Shown here one piece after another: positions 1 to 5,140 of a DNA stretch of 6,327 bases. Location: the NCBI GenBank assembly GCA_903944555.1, contig CAJASG010000630.1, positions 1 to 6,327 of the forward strand. Reading direction: 5' to 3'. The stretch is from an uncultured beta proteobacterium (GTDB lineage Bacteria; Pseudomonadota; Gammaproteobacteria; Burkholderiales; Burkholderiaceae_C). Under the pieces are notes generated by a model that saw only the letters and a program-made list of their open reading frames with translations, made no database searches and was not told the origin of the DNA. The translations under genes and the position numbers were made by a program. How positions within the stretch are numbered: position 1 is the first letter of the stretch; the number at the start of each line of letters is the position of its first letter.

Positions 1-1
1 G

Positions 2-217
2 GACGATGAGGCGGATGCCCTGCTCGACAAGGCAGAAAAGCTCAAGGCCGCAATTCGGGCCAAAGTGGAGCACCCGTTTCGGGTGATCAAGCGCCAGTTC
101 GGCTTTGTGAAGGTGCGCTACCGTGGGCTTGCGAAGAACACGGCCCAACTCAAGACCTTGTTTGCGCTCTCCAACCTGTGGATGGTGCGGCACAAATTGA
201 TGGGTGCGGGGGCATGA
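2..217 (+). CDS. IS5-family transposase, C-terminal fragment (5' end outside window)
   Basis: This is the last 71 codons of a DDE transposase that cuts and joins the ends of its own insertion sequence. The open frame runs from the window edge to a TGA at 215-217. Residues R19, E23 and K30 of the visible part form the R-x3-E-x6-K signature around the third catalytic acidic residue of IS5/IS1182-like transposases, in the context [15 protein letters not shown]. After it come RYRGLAKNT and [14 protein letters not shown], the usual ending of this family. The D residues of the DDE triad would lie upstream, outside the window. The visible part is intact, with no frameshift or internal stop, so the copy could be functional, but this cannot be judged from the fragment. 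Confidence 0.93.
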   Translation, partial: DDEADALLDKAEKLKAAIRAKVEHPFRVIKRQFGFVKVRYRGLAKNTAQLKTLFALSNLWMVRHKLMGAGA

Positions 218-354
218 GTGCGCCCGAAATCAGGGCTTGGGGGCGGCAAAGGGGTGCCGGAGCACCAAAGAGCCAAGGAAAACGGTGCAGCTTCAAAGGT
301 TTGAAGCCGCAATCTCACGATCTGACAACTGGATGGCGCTTACCCGATTCAGGG

Positions 355-374
355 GCGAGTTATTCAGAGCATCC
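355..374. repeat. Right terminal inverted repeat of the IS5-family element
   Basis: Read on the minus strand the end is GGATGCTCTGAATAACTCGC, resembling terminal repeats of IS5-type elements. It is followed outward by TTAG (375-378), a YTAR-type target. The matching left repeat is not in the window, so the inner limit of the repeat is a guess; the outer limit at 374 is better supported. Confidence 0.6.
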
Positions 375-382
375 TTAGCAAC

Positions 383-799
383 ATGAATATTTTCGAATTT
401 ACATCGCCAACCGATCCGGCCGCGCGTGCCCACGCTGCGGAACTCTACGTACGGCGGGGCACTGCAACCCACGTCCCGTTCCGAGCTGTCGCTTTTGGCG
501 ACTGGACACCAGTTATGCAGGACTGCCATAGCAACGTGCTTAGGTGGGTAGAGTATCACCCGCAAGACGCGGCGGTCTTTGGGTGGCTGTACACGGGCGA
601 ACTACCTCGGGTGGTTAGGTTCGTATCACACAGTGTGGTTCGGGGCAAAGACGGCACTCTGTTTGACATTACGCCGAAAGGGGAAACCTTCGCTGACTAC
701 CCCTTCCTTGAGTCCCATCTCGACTCCGACTCCTACGCCGACATCATCAATCCTCTGTATGAGAAACTTGGCGCAGGCTTCTTGCATCACCATGTCTAG
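383..799 (+). CDS. Hypothetical 138-residue protein with a Cys/His/Asp pattern; IS5 element directly upstream
   Basis: I do not recognise the family. There is no signal peptide or membrane segment, so a cytosolic protein is likely. A cluster of conserved-looking residues is visible: DCHSN (C48, H49, N51), FGWLY (W68), SHSVV (H83) and GTLFDITP (D95). The order Cys, then His in a small-hydrophobic strand, then Asp about 12 residues later is that of transglutaminase- or papain-like thiol hydrolases, but this is inference from pattern only. It ends in GFLHHHV. The ATG at 383 has no Shine-Dalgarno sequence, because the IS5 end lies only 8 nt upstream (374). The frame is also open back into the IS, so the original start or promoter may have been lost. 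The amino-terminal MNIFEF nevertheless looks like a natural start. Confidence 0.7.
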   Translation: MNIFEFTSPTDPAARAHAAELYVRRGTATHVPFRAVAFGDWTPVMQDCHSNVLRWVEYHPQDAAVFGWLYTGELPRVVRFVSHSVVRGKDGTLFDITPKGETFADYPFLESHLDSDSYADIINPLYEKLGAGFLHHHV

Positions 800-801
800 T
801 T

Positions 802-820
802 CGAGGCCGTGTAGGCCTCG
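802..820 (+). terminator. Short perfect hairpin after the 138-residue ORF, weak terminator candidate
   Basis: CGAGGCC (802-808) and GGCCTCG (814-820) pair perfectly over 7 bp around a 5-nt loop, starting 3 nt after the stop codon at 797-799. No uridine tract follows, so it could be a transcript-end stabiliser or a poor intrinsic terminator rather than an efficient one. Confidence 0.4.
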
Positions 821-1050
821 GCTGAATTGTCTGTTATTCGGCACATGTAAGTGAGATATGCAGTCCTATAAGTCACGGCCTGCACGCGGCTCGTCGCGCC
901 CTTGGCCGGCGCATATCGTCCGTCAACGTTCGACGCAGCCTCAGCCATTCAAAGTCGGCTTTCGTTGGCGGCCCTTTGAAATCGAATGCAGCCGCCCCCG
1001 ATGAATGACTGCAACGGGGTGCTGAATCGGTTGTGATGGACTTCCGCTTT
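821..1050. other. Non-coding, repeat-like flank left of the RIT element
   Basis: No convincing gene is visible in either strand. The part from about 945 carries CATTC and GAATG words (948-952, 983-987, 1002-1007) and ends in CTTCCGCTTT, which leads straight into the RIT terminus. These words resemble dispersed intergenic palindromic repeats, and the same words occur at 4633-4677 and 5722-5767 in this window. The segment is probably the left half of the repeat unit into which the RIT element inserted. That identification is inference. Confidence 0.4.
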
Positions 1051-1110
1051 GGGTCGCTATGGAGAGCTTTGCATAGCGACCCCTATGCACAGTTCGCAAC
1101 TATGCACAGG
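1044..1110 (+). repeat. Left inverted terminus of the RIT element (67 bp)
   Basis: This pairs with the reverse complement of 4536-4602. From outside inward it contains CCGCTTT (1044-1050), the 32-bp palindromic core block (1051-1082), and a 28-bp inner part (1083-1110) that differs from its partner at a single position (CTATGCACAGG here, CTATGCTCAGG at the right end). The inner part carries two copies of CTATGCACAG (1083-1092 and 1100-1109). The only stretch that is not inverted between the two ends is the 12-bp centre of the core block. Confidence 0.9.
1051..1082 (+). repeat. Left core recombination block of the RIT element (predicted att core)
   Basis: Arms GGGTCGCTAT (1051-1060) and ATAGCGACCC (1073-1082) are exact reverse complements and flank the asymmetric centre GGAGAGCTTTGC (1061-1072). 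The same 32 bases occur in the same orientation at 4564-4595. Two inverted binding arms around an asymmetric spacer is the architecture of tyrosine-recombinase core sites, although the 12-bp spacer is longer than the usual 6-8 bp. Crossover inside the centre is inferred, not shown. Confidence 0.8.
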
Positions 1111-1139
1111 TCGCGAGACAGGAGTAGAGGCTAGGCTGC

Positions 1140-1169
1140 ATTGACGCGGTGTCGGGGCCGTTGGTCAAT
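1140..1169 (+). promoter_or_regulatory. Inverted repeat with -35-like box upstream of ritA
   Basis: ATTGAC (1140-1145) and GTCAAT (1164-1169) are exact 6-bp inverted repeats separated by 18 nt. TTGACG (1141-1146) matches a sigma-70 -35 box, but the bases at the corresponding -10 position (GTCAAT) fit poorly. The arrangement could be an operator overlapping a weak promoter of the rit operon, or chance. It lies 62 nt upstream of the ritA start codon. Confidence 0.3.
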
Positions 1170-1206
1170 TCCTGAACTGGACATAGTTTCGGCGTAGGTG
1201 CGTACT

Positions 1207-1230
1207 GGTGATCCACTTTTGGAGATCACC
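1207..1230 (+). promoter_or_regulatory. Hairpin overlapping the ritA ribosome-binding region
   Basis: GGTGATC (1207-1213) pairs perfectly with GATCACC (1224-1230), leaving a 10-nt loop. The right arm ends on the base before the ATG at 1231. The Shine-Dalgarno sequence GGAG (1221-1224) lies at the loop-stem border. A transcript folded this way would hide the space between ribosome site and start codon, which could hold down translation of ritA and, through coupling, of ritB and ritC. Confidence 0.5.
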
Positions 1231-2484
1231 ATGGATACCTTTCCGCTCTCGCGTGCAATCGAAGTTGATTGGCTTGCCGCCAGTCACATAGGGCCATATG
1301 TCGTCGCATTCAAGGAACACTTGACCGCGCTAAGGTATGCCGGAAGCACCATTGCCGACTATCTCGCTGACATCAAACACTTCGCTCGCTGGATGCACAC
1401 TCGACGGTTACCGCTTGCCAGGATCGACGAAGTCTCAGTCGCCATATTTCTAGATGACCACTTGCCAAGTTGTGCCTGCATTGGACACATGAGGCACAGC
1501 CGGACCTCTCATAGCTCAGCACTGGGGCATTTGCTCGTCATGCTCCGCGAGCATCGTGCCATTGCGCAGCCGCCTGTCAGCACTAGGCCGGTAGATGAGG
1601 AATTGCGCCGCTACGACGATTACATGCACCACGTACGAGGGCTCGCGCCAAAGACCCGGACCATGGCGTTGAGAGTCGTAGGACGGATGCTGACAGAGCG
1701 GTTCGAGGGCGACGCCATAGTTATCGCTTCAATTACGCCTGAGCACGTTCGGCGATTTTTCGCCGAGCAGGCCGCACTGCACAGCAAGCCCGCAGGCGCA
1801 GGTGCTGTCGTGTCATCGTTGCGGGGCTACTTCCGCTACCGCGCCTCGCTGGGGGACTTGGTCCATGGCTTGATCGGCGCGCTGGCCTACCCAGCCAACT
1901 GGGCCTTATCATCGCTGCCCAAGAAGTTGACCGACGAAGAAGTTGCCCAGTTGGTCGGCTCGCTCAACAACCCCTGCCGTGCCATGCGGCGGGCCTGCGC
2001 CATCGTGCGCTGCGCGCTCGATCTTGGGCTTCGCAGCATAGAAGTCGCCCAGCTCAGCCTGGACGACATCGACTGGCACGCTGGCACGATCACACTGCGC
2101 CACACCAAGGGCCGCCGAGTCGACATCCTGCCACTGCCAATAGTCACCGGCGAGGCCATCGCACGGTACTTGGAACTGGAGCGTCCCAAGACATCCAACC
2201 GCGCCATCTTCGTACGCAATGTGGCCCCGCGCGACGCCCCCATCGGCGCGGACCTTATTCGTATCACCATCCGCCAGGCCTATGCTCGCGCCGGGTTGCC
2301 GTACACGCGCGCGCACCTCCTGCGCCACACGATGGCCAACCGCTTGCTCGCCAGTGGGTCGTCGTTGAAGGAGGTGGCCGACGTGCTGCGCCATCGGTCG
2401 CTGAACACCACGATGATCTATGCCAAGTTGGACAGCCGCAGTCTGTCGGCGGTGGCCATGCCGTGGCCAGGGAGCGCGTCATGA
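1231..2484 (+). CDS. ritA: RIT element tyrosine recombinase RitA (first of trio)
   Basis: This is a 417-residue site-specific recombinase that would break and rejoin DNA through a covalent phosphotyrosine. The N-terminal half (about residues 19-110 and 122-210) contains SAM-like core-binding helices. The catalytic domain follows from about 230. Active-site residues are visible: Arg268 in GLRSIEVAQL, Lys293 in RHTKGRR, His362 and Arg365 in HLLRHT, His388 in LRHRSLN and the nucleophile Tyr397 in MIYAKL. The start at 1231 is chosen because GGAG (1221-1224) lies 6 nt upstream; an in-frame GTG at 1198 would add 11 residues but lacks such a site. It is longer than RitB and RitC, mainly in its N-terminal part, as is usual for the first gene of RIT trios. 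The stop overlaps the ritB start (ATGA, 2481-2484), indicating translational coupling. Assignment to A rests on gene order and size. Confidence 0.92.
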   Translation: MDTFPLSRAIEVDWLAASHIGPYVVAFKEHLTALRYAGSTIADYLADIKHFARWMHTRRLPLARIDEVSVAIFLDDHLPSCACIGHMRHSRTSHSSALGHLLVMLREHRAIAQPPVSTRPVDEELRRYDDYMHHVRGLAPKTRTMALRVVGRMLTERFEGDAIVIASITPEHVRRFFAEQAALHSKPAGAGAVVSSLRGYFRYRASLGDLVHGLIGALAYPANWALSSLPKKLTDEEVAQLVGSLNNPCRAMRRACAIVRCALDLGLRSIEVAQLSLDDIDWHAGTITLRHTKGRRVDILPLPIVTGEAIARYLELERPKTSNRAIFVRNVAPRDAPIGADLIRITIRQAYARAGLPYTRAHLLRHTMANRLLASGSSLKEVADVLRHRSLNTTMIYAKLDSRSLSAVAMPWPGSAS

Positions 2485-3461
2485 GCGCCGCCGCCATGCC
2501 CTTCAAGTCGCGTGTCGAGCGCTTCTTGGTTGAGCGCCATGGACTCGGGTTCTCAGCACGCGGTGAAGCTTGCACCTTACGCAGCTTTGCCCGCCATCTC
2601 CATGAGATAGGACATTGCGGACCGTTGACGGTTGAGGTGATGACGGATTGGGCACGACGCGATAGCCATGGCAGCACTGACCCAGTTACGTGGGCGCGGC
2701 GCCTGAAGAAGCTGCGCACGTTCGTGCGCTGGCTGCAGCAGTTCGAGCCCCACACCGAAGTTCCCGATGACACGATCTTCGGTCGCATGCCCGAACGCAA
2801 GGCACCCCATATCTATAGCGAGCAGGAGATCATTGACCTGCTGGCCAGCGCTAGACGGCTCGGTCCGGCAGCCAGCCTTCGCGGCGTCGTCTTCGAGACG
2901 CTTTTCGGTCTGATTGCCTCGACTGGCCTGCGGATCGGTGAAGCGCTGTCGCTGACGAACGCCGACGTCGATCTCAAGACAGGCATGTTGACCATCCGTC
3001 TGACGAAGTTCGGCAAGTCGCGCCAAGTGCCTGTGCATCCCAGTACCCTCGAAGCGCTGCGTCAATATCGTCTGCGGCGCGACTTGGCGGGCGAGTCCTA
3101 CGGGGACGACACCGCGTTCTTCGTCAACAGCCGAGGGCGACTGCATGGCCTGCCACTAGGTGACCGCCAGGTTCATCGCGTCTTCGGGGAGTTGCGCCGG
3201 CAATTGGGCTGGCCCAATCGCGGATCGCACCATGCCGCACGCATCCATGATCTGAGGCACACCTTCGTCGTTAGACGCATCGTGCAGTGGCACGCCCAGG
3301 GCGTGGACATCGATCAAGCCATGTTGTCGTTGTCGACCTATATCGGTCATGCGATGGTGACCAACACCTACTGGTACCTCTCGGCGGTGCCGGAACTGAT
3401 GGCGCTGGCCGCAGGGCGGTTTGAAGCGTACATGTCACAGGCGGAGGCGGGTGATGAATAA
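2481..3461 (+). CDS. ritB: RIT element tyrosine recombinase RitB (second of trio)
   Basis: This is a 326-residue tyrosine recombinase. Residues 1-100 form the helical DNA core-binding part, and the catalytic domain begins near 110 (HIYSEQEI). All catalytic positions are present: Arg151 in TGLRIGEAL, Lys176 in LTKFGKSR, His256 and Arg259 in HDLRHT, His290 in YIGHAM and Tyr299 in TYWYLS, nine residues after the last His as in XerD. The ATG at 2481 is chosen over the GTG at 2463 because AGGGAG (2469-2474) lies 6 nt before it. The start overlaps the ritA stop by 4 nt and the end overlaps ritC by 8 nt, so the three proteins are probably made together. A stretch LSLSTYIGHAMVTNTYWY in place of the usual LGH-T-x-x-Y box sets it apart from RitC. 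The fold and chemistry are firm; the specific role within the trio is unknown. Confidence 0.92.
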   Translation: MSAAAMPFKSRVERFLVERHGLGFSARGEACTLRSFARHLHEIGHCGPLTVEVMTDWARRDSHGSTDPVTWARRLKKLRTFVRWLQQFEPHTEVPDDTIFGRMPERKAPHIYSEQEIIDLLASARRLGPAASLRGVVFETLFGLIASTGLRIGEALSLTNADVDLKTGMLTIRLTKFGKSRQVPVHPSTLEALRQYRLRRDLAGESYGDDTAFFVNSRGRLHGLPLGDRQVHRVFGELRRQLGWPNRGSHHAARIHDLRHTFVVRRIVQWHAQGVDIDQAMLSLSTYIGHAMVTNTYWYLSAVPELMALAAGRFEAYMSQAEAGDE

Positions 3462-4467
3462 GCCACCCACTCCACTGCCTCCGTCATTCCCAGCGCTGGT
3501 CCAGCAGTTCTTCACCGAGTATCTGGTTACTCAGCGGGCGGTCAGTCCGCGCACGGTGGCGTGCTACCGAGATGCGCTGTCATTGTTCCTTGGCTTCGCC
3601 AGCAACAAGCTGGGTAAGGCGCCGACGGCGATGCAGCTTGCTGACATCCGACCCGAGCTGATCCTGGCGTTCCTCGACCATCTGGAGCAAGACCGCAAGA
3701 ACACGGTTCGCAGTCGAAATCTGAGGCTCACGGCGCTGCGCGCATTCTTGAAGTTCGCTGCTCGGCGTGATGTCACTGCGTTGCACGACATCGAGCGGGC
3801 GTTGGCGGTTCCGATGAAGCGCTTTGAGCGGCCGATGCTGGGCTTCCTGACACGGCCAGAGATGTTGGCGGTACTGGGCCAACCGGGCGGGGACTGGTCC
3901 TCGCAGCGAGACCATCTGCTACTGGCCATGCTCTACAACACCGGAGCGCGAGTCTCCGAGATGATCGGCGTGCGCGTGGTCGATGTCATTCTTGAGGGGG
4001 GCGCATGCGTGCATCTGCACGGCAAGGGGCGCAAGTTGCGGTCTATCCCCCTGTGGAAGTCCACCGTGGTGGAGATCCGCGCCTGGCTAAGGCTGAATCC
4101 GGTGTTGCGTGGCGAGGCTGCCTTGCTGCCCAACCGAGACTGCCAAGCCATGTCCAGATCGAACGTCACGCAGCGCCTGAGTCTCGCGGTGACTCGTGCC
4201 CAGGCGGAGCAGCCCAGCCTCGTCAATAAGCGCGTCTCGCCTCACACGCTCAGGCACACGAGCGCCATGCACCTGCTGCAGTCGGGTGTACCGTTCAACG
4301 TTATCGCCCTGTGGCTCGGACACGAAAGCACGACAACGACCCACCGGTATGTCGAGGCCGACCTGGCGATGAAGGAGAAGGCGCTCGCTCGGCTGGAGGA
4401 GCCCAATACAAAGATGGGCCGGTACAAGGCGCCAGACTCACTTCTGCGATTCTTGCAAACGCTGTAA
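3454..4467 (+). CDS. ritC: RIT element tyrosine recombinase RitC (third of trio)
   Basis: This is a 337-residue tyrosine recombinase, the most XerC/XerD-like of the three. The core-binding domain covers about residues 10-110 (FTEYLVTQRAVSPRTVACYR, then a four-helix pattern) and the catalytic domain starts near 128 (FLTRPEM). Catalytic residues: Arg166 in NTGARVSEM, Lys191 in HGKGRKLRSIP, His264 and Arg267 in HTLRHT, His290 in LGHEST, and Tyr299 in HRYVEA. GGAGG (3443-3447) precedes the ATG at 3454 by 6 nt, which decides this start over upstream non-ATG options. It begins 8 nt before the ritB stop. The 38 residues after the catalytic Tyr are typical of the family and may form the tail that packs on a neighbouring subunit. 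The base after its stop codon begins a CTATGCGCAG motif related to the element's ends. Confidence 0.92.
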   Translation: MNKPPTPLPPSFPALVQQFFTEYLVTQRAVSPRTVACYRDALSLFLGFASNKLGKAPTAMQLADIRPELILAFLDHLEQDRKNTVRSRNLRLTALRAFLKFAARRDVTALHDIERALAVPMKRFERPMLGFLTRPEMLAVLGQPGGDWSSQRDHLLLAMLYNTGARVSEMIGVRVVDVILEGGACVHLHGKGRKLRSIPLWKSTVVEIRAWLRLNPVLRGEAALLPNRDCQAMSRSNVTQRLSLAVTRAQAEQPSLVNKRVSPHTLRHTSAMHLLQSGVPFNVIALWLGHESTTTTHRYVEADLAMKEKALARLEEPNTKMGRYKAPDSLLRFLQTL

Positions 4468-4477
4468 CTATGCGCAG
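4468..4477 (+). repeat. Extra CTATGC-type motif directly after ritC
   Basis: CTATGCGCAG differs by one base from CTATGCACAG, which occurs twice in the left terminus and in one exact and one near copy in the right terminus. It starts on the first base after the ritC stop and runs opposite to the right-terminus copies. It may be an additional recombinase binding site, or may have lost function. Confidence 0.4.
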
Positions 4478-4486
4478 TCTTCATCG

Positions 4487-4513
4487 GCCCTATTGGCTCA
4501 TCACCATAAGGGC
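4487..4513 (+). other. Hairpin between ritC and the right terminus
   Basis: GCCCTAT (4487-4493) pairs with ATAAGGGC (4506-4513) with one bulged base and a 12-nt loop. No uridine tract follows, so I do not call it an intrinsic terminator. It is the only stem-loop candidate for ending the rit transcript before the element's right end. Confidence 0.3.
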
Positions 4514-4535
4514 AGGCGTGGGCAATGTCGGTGCA

Positions 4536-4602
4536 CCTGAGCATAGTTGCGAACTGTGCATAGGGGTCGCTATGGAGAGCTTTGCATAGCGACCCAAAGC
4601 GG
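4536..4602 (-). repeat. Right inverted terminus of the RIT element (67 bp)
   Basis: This is the reverse complement of the left terminus 1044-1110, with one mismatch in the inner 28 bp (4536-4563) and none in the palindromic arms or the outer AAAGCGG (4596-4602). It carries CTATGCACAG and CTATGCTCAG motifs in inverted orientation relative to the left end. The 12-bp centre alone is in the same orientation as at the left end. Confidence 0.9.
4564..4595 (+). repeat. Right core recombination block of the RIT element (predicted att core)
   Basis: This is an exact direct copy of 1051-1082: arms GGGTCGCTAT (4564-4573) and ATAGCGACCC (4586-4595) around GGAGAGCTTTGC (4574-4585). Recombination between the two direct copies would excise a 3513-bp circle and leave one block behind. 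Confidence 0.8.
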
Positions 4603-4632
4603 GTGTAGCGGCATGCGGAGTCATCGCCCGAC

Positions 4633-4677
4633 AGCCGACATTCATTGGTGTATGTACACCCGCCACGAATGACGGCT
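4633..4677. repeat. Imperfect palindromic repeat (AGCCG-CATTC / GAATG-CGGCT type)
   Basis: AGCCG and CATTC (4633-4643, with one unpaired base between) pair with GAATG and CGGCT (4667-4677). A perfect inner stem, GGTGTA (4648-4653) with TACACC (4656-4661), closes on a 2-nt centre. It looks like a dispersed intergenic repeat; a related unit lies at 5722-5767. Confidence 0.5.
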
Positions 4678-4794
4678 TCAGGGGAGTCCCAATCGAATAG
4701 TACACCTCGCGTGATAACAAGGCGAGGCCATTGTTGAGTGACGGGTAGCTTGCAGTCCAAACTGTTTTGAGAGTCGGTCTTGCAACTGTTGCAC

Positions 4795-4848
4795 GGAGCA
4801 ACAGGAGTTGAACTCACGGGTGTTCCATACAAGGGAAAAGGGCCACAA
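4795..4848 (+). pseudogene. Possible relic of a Bug/TctC-type solute-binding protein gene
   Basis: The frame reads GATGVELTGVPYKGKGPQ, close to the ATGV-x-L-x-HVPYKG-x-GP segment that is highly typical of tripartite tricarboxylate transporter substrate-binding (Bug family) proteins. Upstream the frame meets a TGA at 4768-4770, and downstream the similarity stops at once, running into the terminator of the neighbouring operon. If real, it is an 18-codon remnant of a gene of about 320 codons. A match this short may be coincidence. Confidence 0.3.
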
Positions 4849-4887
4849 AAGGTCAATGAGCATTCGAGTACACCGTTGATCCGGCGT

Positions 4888-4918
4888 AAAAAAGGCCAGA
4901 TCCTTTTGGACTGGCCTT
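4888..4918 (-). terminator. Intrinsic terminator of the cysteine-rich minus-strand operon
   Basis: Read on the minus strand, AAGGCCAG and TCC pair with GGA and CTGGCCTT around a 4-nt AAAA loop with one bulged base, and a run of seven T residues (including the last pairs) follows. It lies 38 nt after the stop of the 43-residue gene. The plus strand lacks a T run, so it acts on minus-strand transcripts. Confidence 0.85.
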
Positions 4919-4956
4919 GCAGTTTCAGACGATACGCTGCATTCAGCGTAAGTCCC

Positions 4957-5088
4957 TTACTGGCAGCAAGCTAACAGTTGAAGGCAGCACGCCATCAACT
5001 CGCCGCAGCAATCGCTCGAAGCAAAAGCCAGTGCAGAGCTAGACATCAATAAGGCGCCAAATACGACTTTAAGAATATGATTTTTCAT
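4957..5088 (-). CDS. Small exported cysteine-rich protein, 43 residues
   Basis: I do not recognise a named family. The product has a clear signal peptide: MKNH, a hydrophobic core ILKVVFGALLMSSSALAFA, and a likely cleavage site after AFA near residue 23. The mature peptide would be only about 20 residues, with six cysteines as three CC pairs: SDCCGE, ACCLQ and ACCQ at the very C-terminus. Such CC-rich periplasmic peptides suggest thiol-based metal binding, but that is inference. TTGGA lies 10 nt upstream of the ATG, a weak ribosome site. It follows the 96-residue cysteine-rich gene by 52 nt on the same strand and precedes a strong terminator, so the two form one transcription unit. Codon use and the signal peptide make it a credible gene despite its length. 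Confidence 0.7.
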   Translation of the reverse strand: MKNHILKVVFGALLMSSSALAFASSDCCGELMACCLQLLACCQ

Positions 5089-5140
5089 AGTGGTTTCCAA
5101 AAATTGAAAAAGAAAATGGATAGAAGAAGATCACTATGAG

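Larger units (their letters stand above)
1..374 (+). mobile_element. Right end of an IS5-family insertion sequence (left part outside the window)
   Basis: The segment contains the C-terminal end of an IS5-type transposase (2-217), a 157-nt non-coding tail, and a terminal sequence whose reverse complement begins GGATGCTCTGAATAA. The next four bases, TTAG (375-378), fit the YTAR target that the IS5 subgroup duplicates on insertion, so 374 is the likely outer boundary. The left end and the other target copy are outside the window, so the duplication cannot be confirmed. Family assignment rests on the transposase motif. The exact IS name is not recognised. Confidence 0.8.
1051..4595 (+). mobile_element. 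Complete RIT (Recombinase-in-Trio) element
   Basis: Three consecutive, overlapping tyrosine recombinase genes in the order long-short-short (417, 326 and 337 codons), with nothing else between the ends, define a RIT element. The three genes fill the unit from 1231 to 4467. It is bounded by an identical 32-bp block at 1051-1082 and 4564-4595, and these blocks sit inside 67-bp inverted termini. The repeat-to-repeat distance is 3513 bp, which would be the size of an excised circle that retains one block. There are no passenger genes. All open frames and all catalytic residues are intact, so the copy looks potentially mobile. Known for the family: such trios occur widely in Proteobacteria with conserved gene order and inverted ends. 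The mechanism and the division of labour between the three enzymes are poorly understood. Confidence 0.93.
4603..4887. other. Non-coding flank right of the RIT element
   Basis: No intact gene is supported. A minus-strand frame open across 4242-4856 runs backwards through ritC and the RIT terminus and has no protein-like composition, so I treat it as chance. What can be seen is a palindromic CATTC/GAATG repeat (4633-4677) and a short stretch resembling a decayed transporter-binding-protein gene (4795-4848). Confidence 0.5.

Noticed and set aside
1083..1110. CRISPR array or iteron origin from the repeated CTATGCACAG words
   Set aside because: There are only two copies per end, no spacer series, no cas or rep gene nearby, and both sets lie inside the RIT termini.
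1198..1230. GTG at 1198 as the ritA start
   Set aside because: No ribosome site precedes it, while the ATG at 1231 has GGAG at the proper distance. The extra 11 residues are encoded by the hairpin region.
2264..2800. Long minus-strand frame antisense to ritA and ritB (also 1887-2394 and 2577-3146)
   Set aside because: These are GC-rich shadow frames of the recombinase genes. Composition is Arg/Ser/Pro-rich and non-native, and the sense genes have full catalytic motifs.
1044..4602. Interpretation of the ends as a DDE transposon with inverted repeats and target duplication
   Set aside because: The only genes are tyrosine recombinases, the direct repeat is a 32-bp palindromic block rather than a short target copy, and the core is directly oriented.
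4242..4856. 204-codon open frame on the minus strand
   Set aside because: It runs antisense through the ritC 3' end, across the RIT terminus and into non-coding flank, with no ribosome site or recognisable domain. A frame crossing a mobile-element boundary is unlikely to be a gene.
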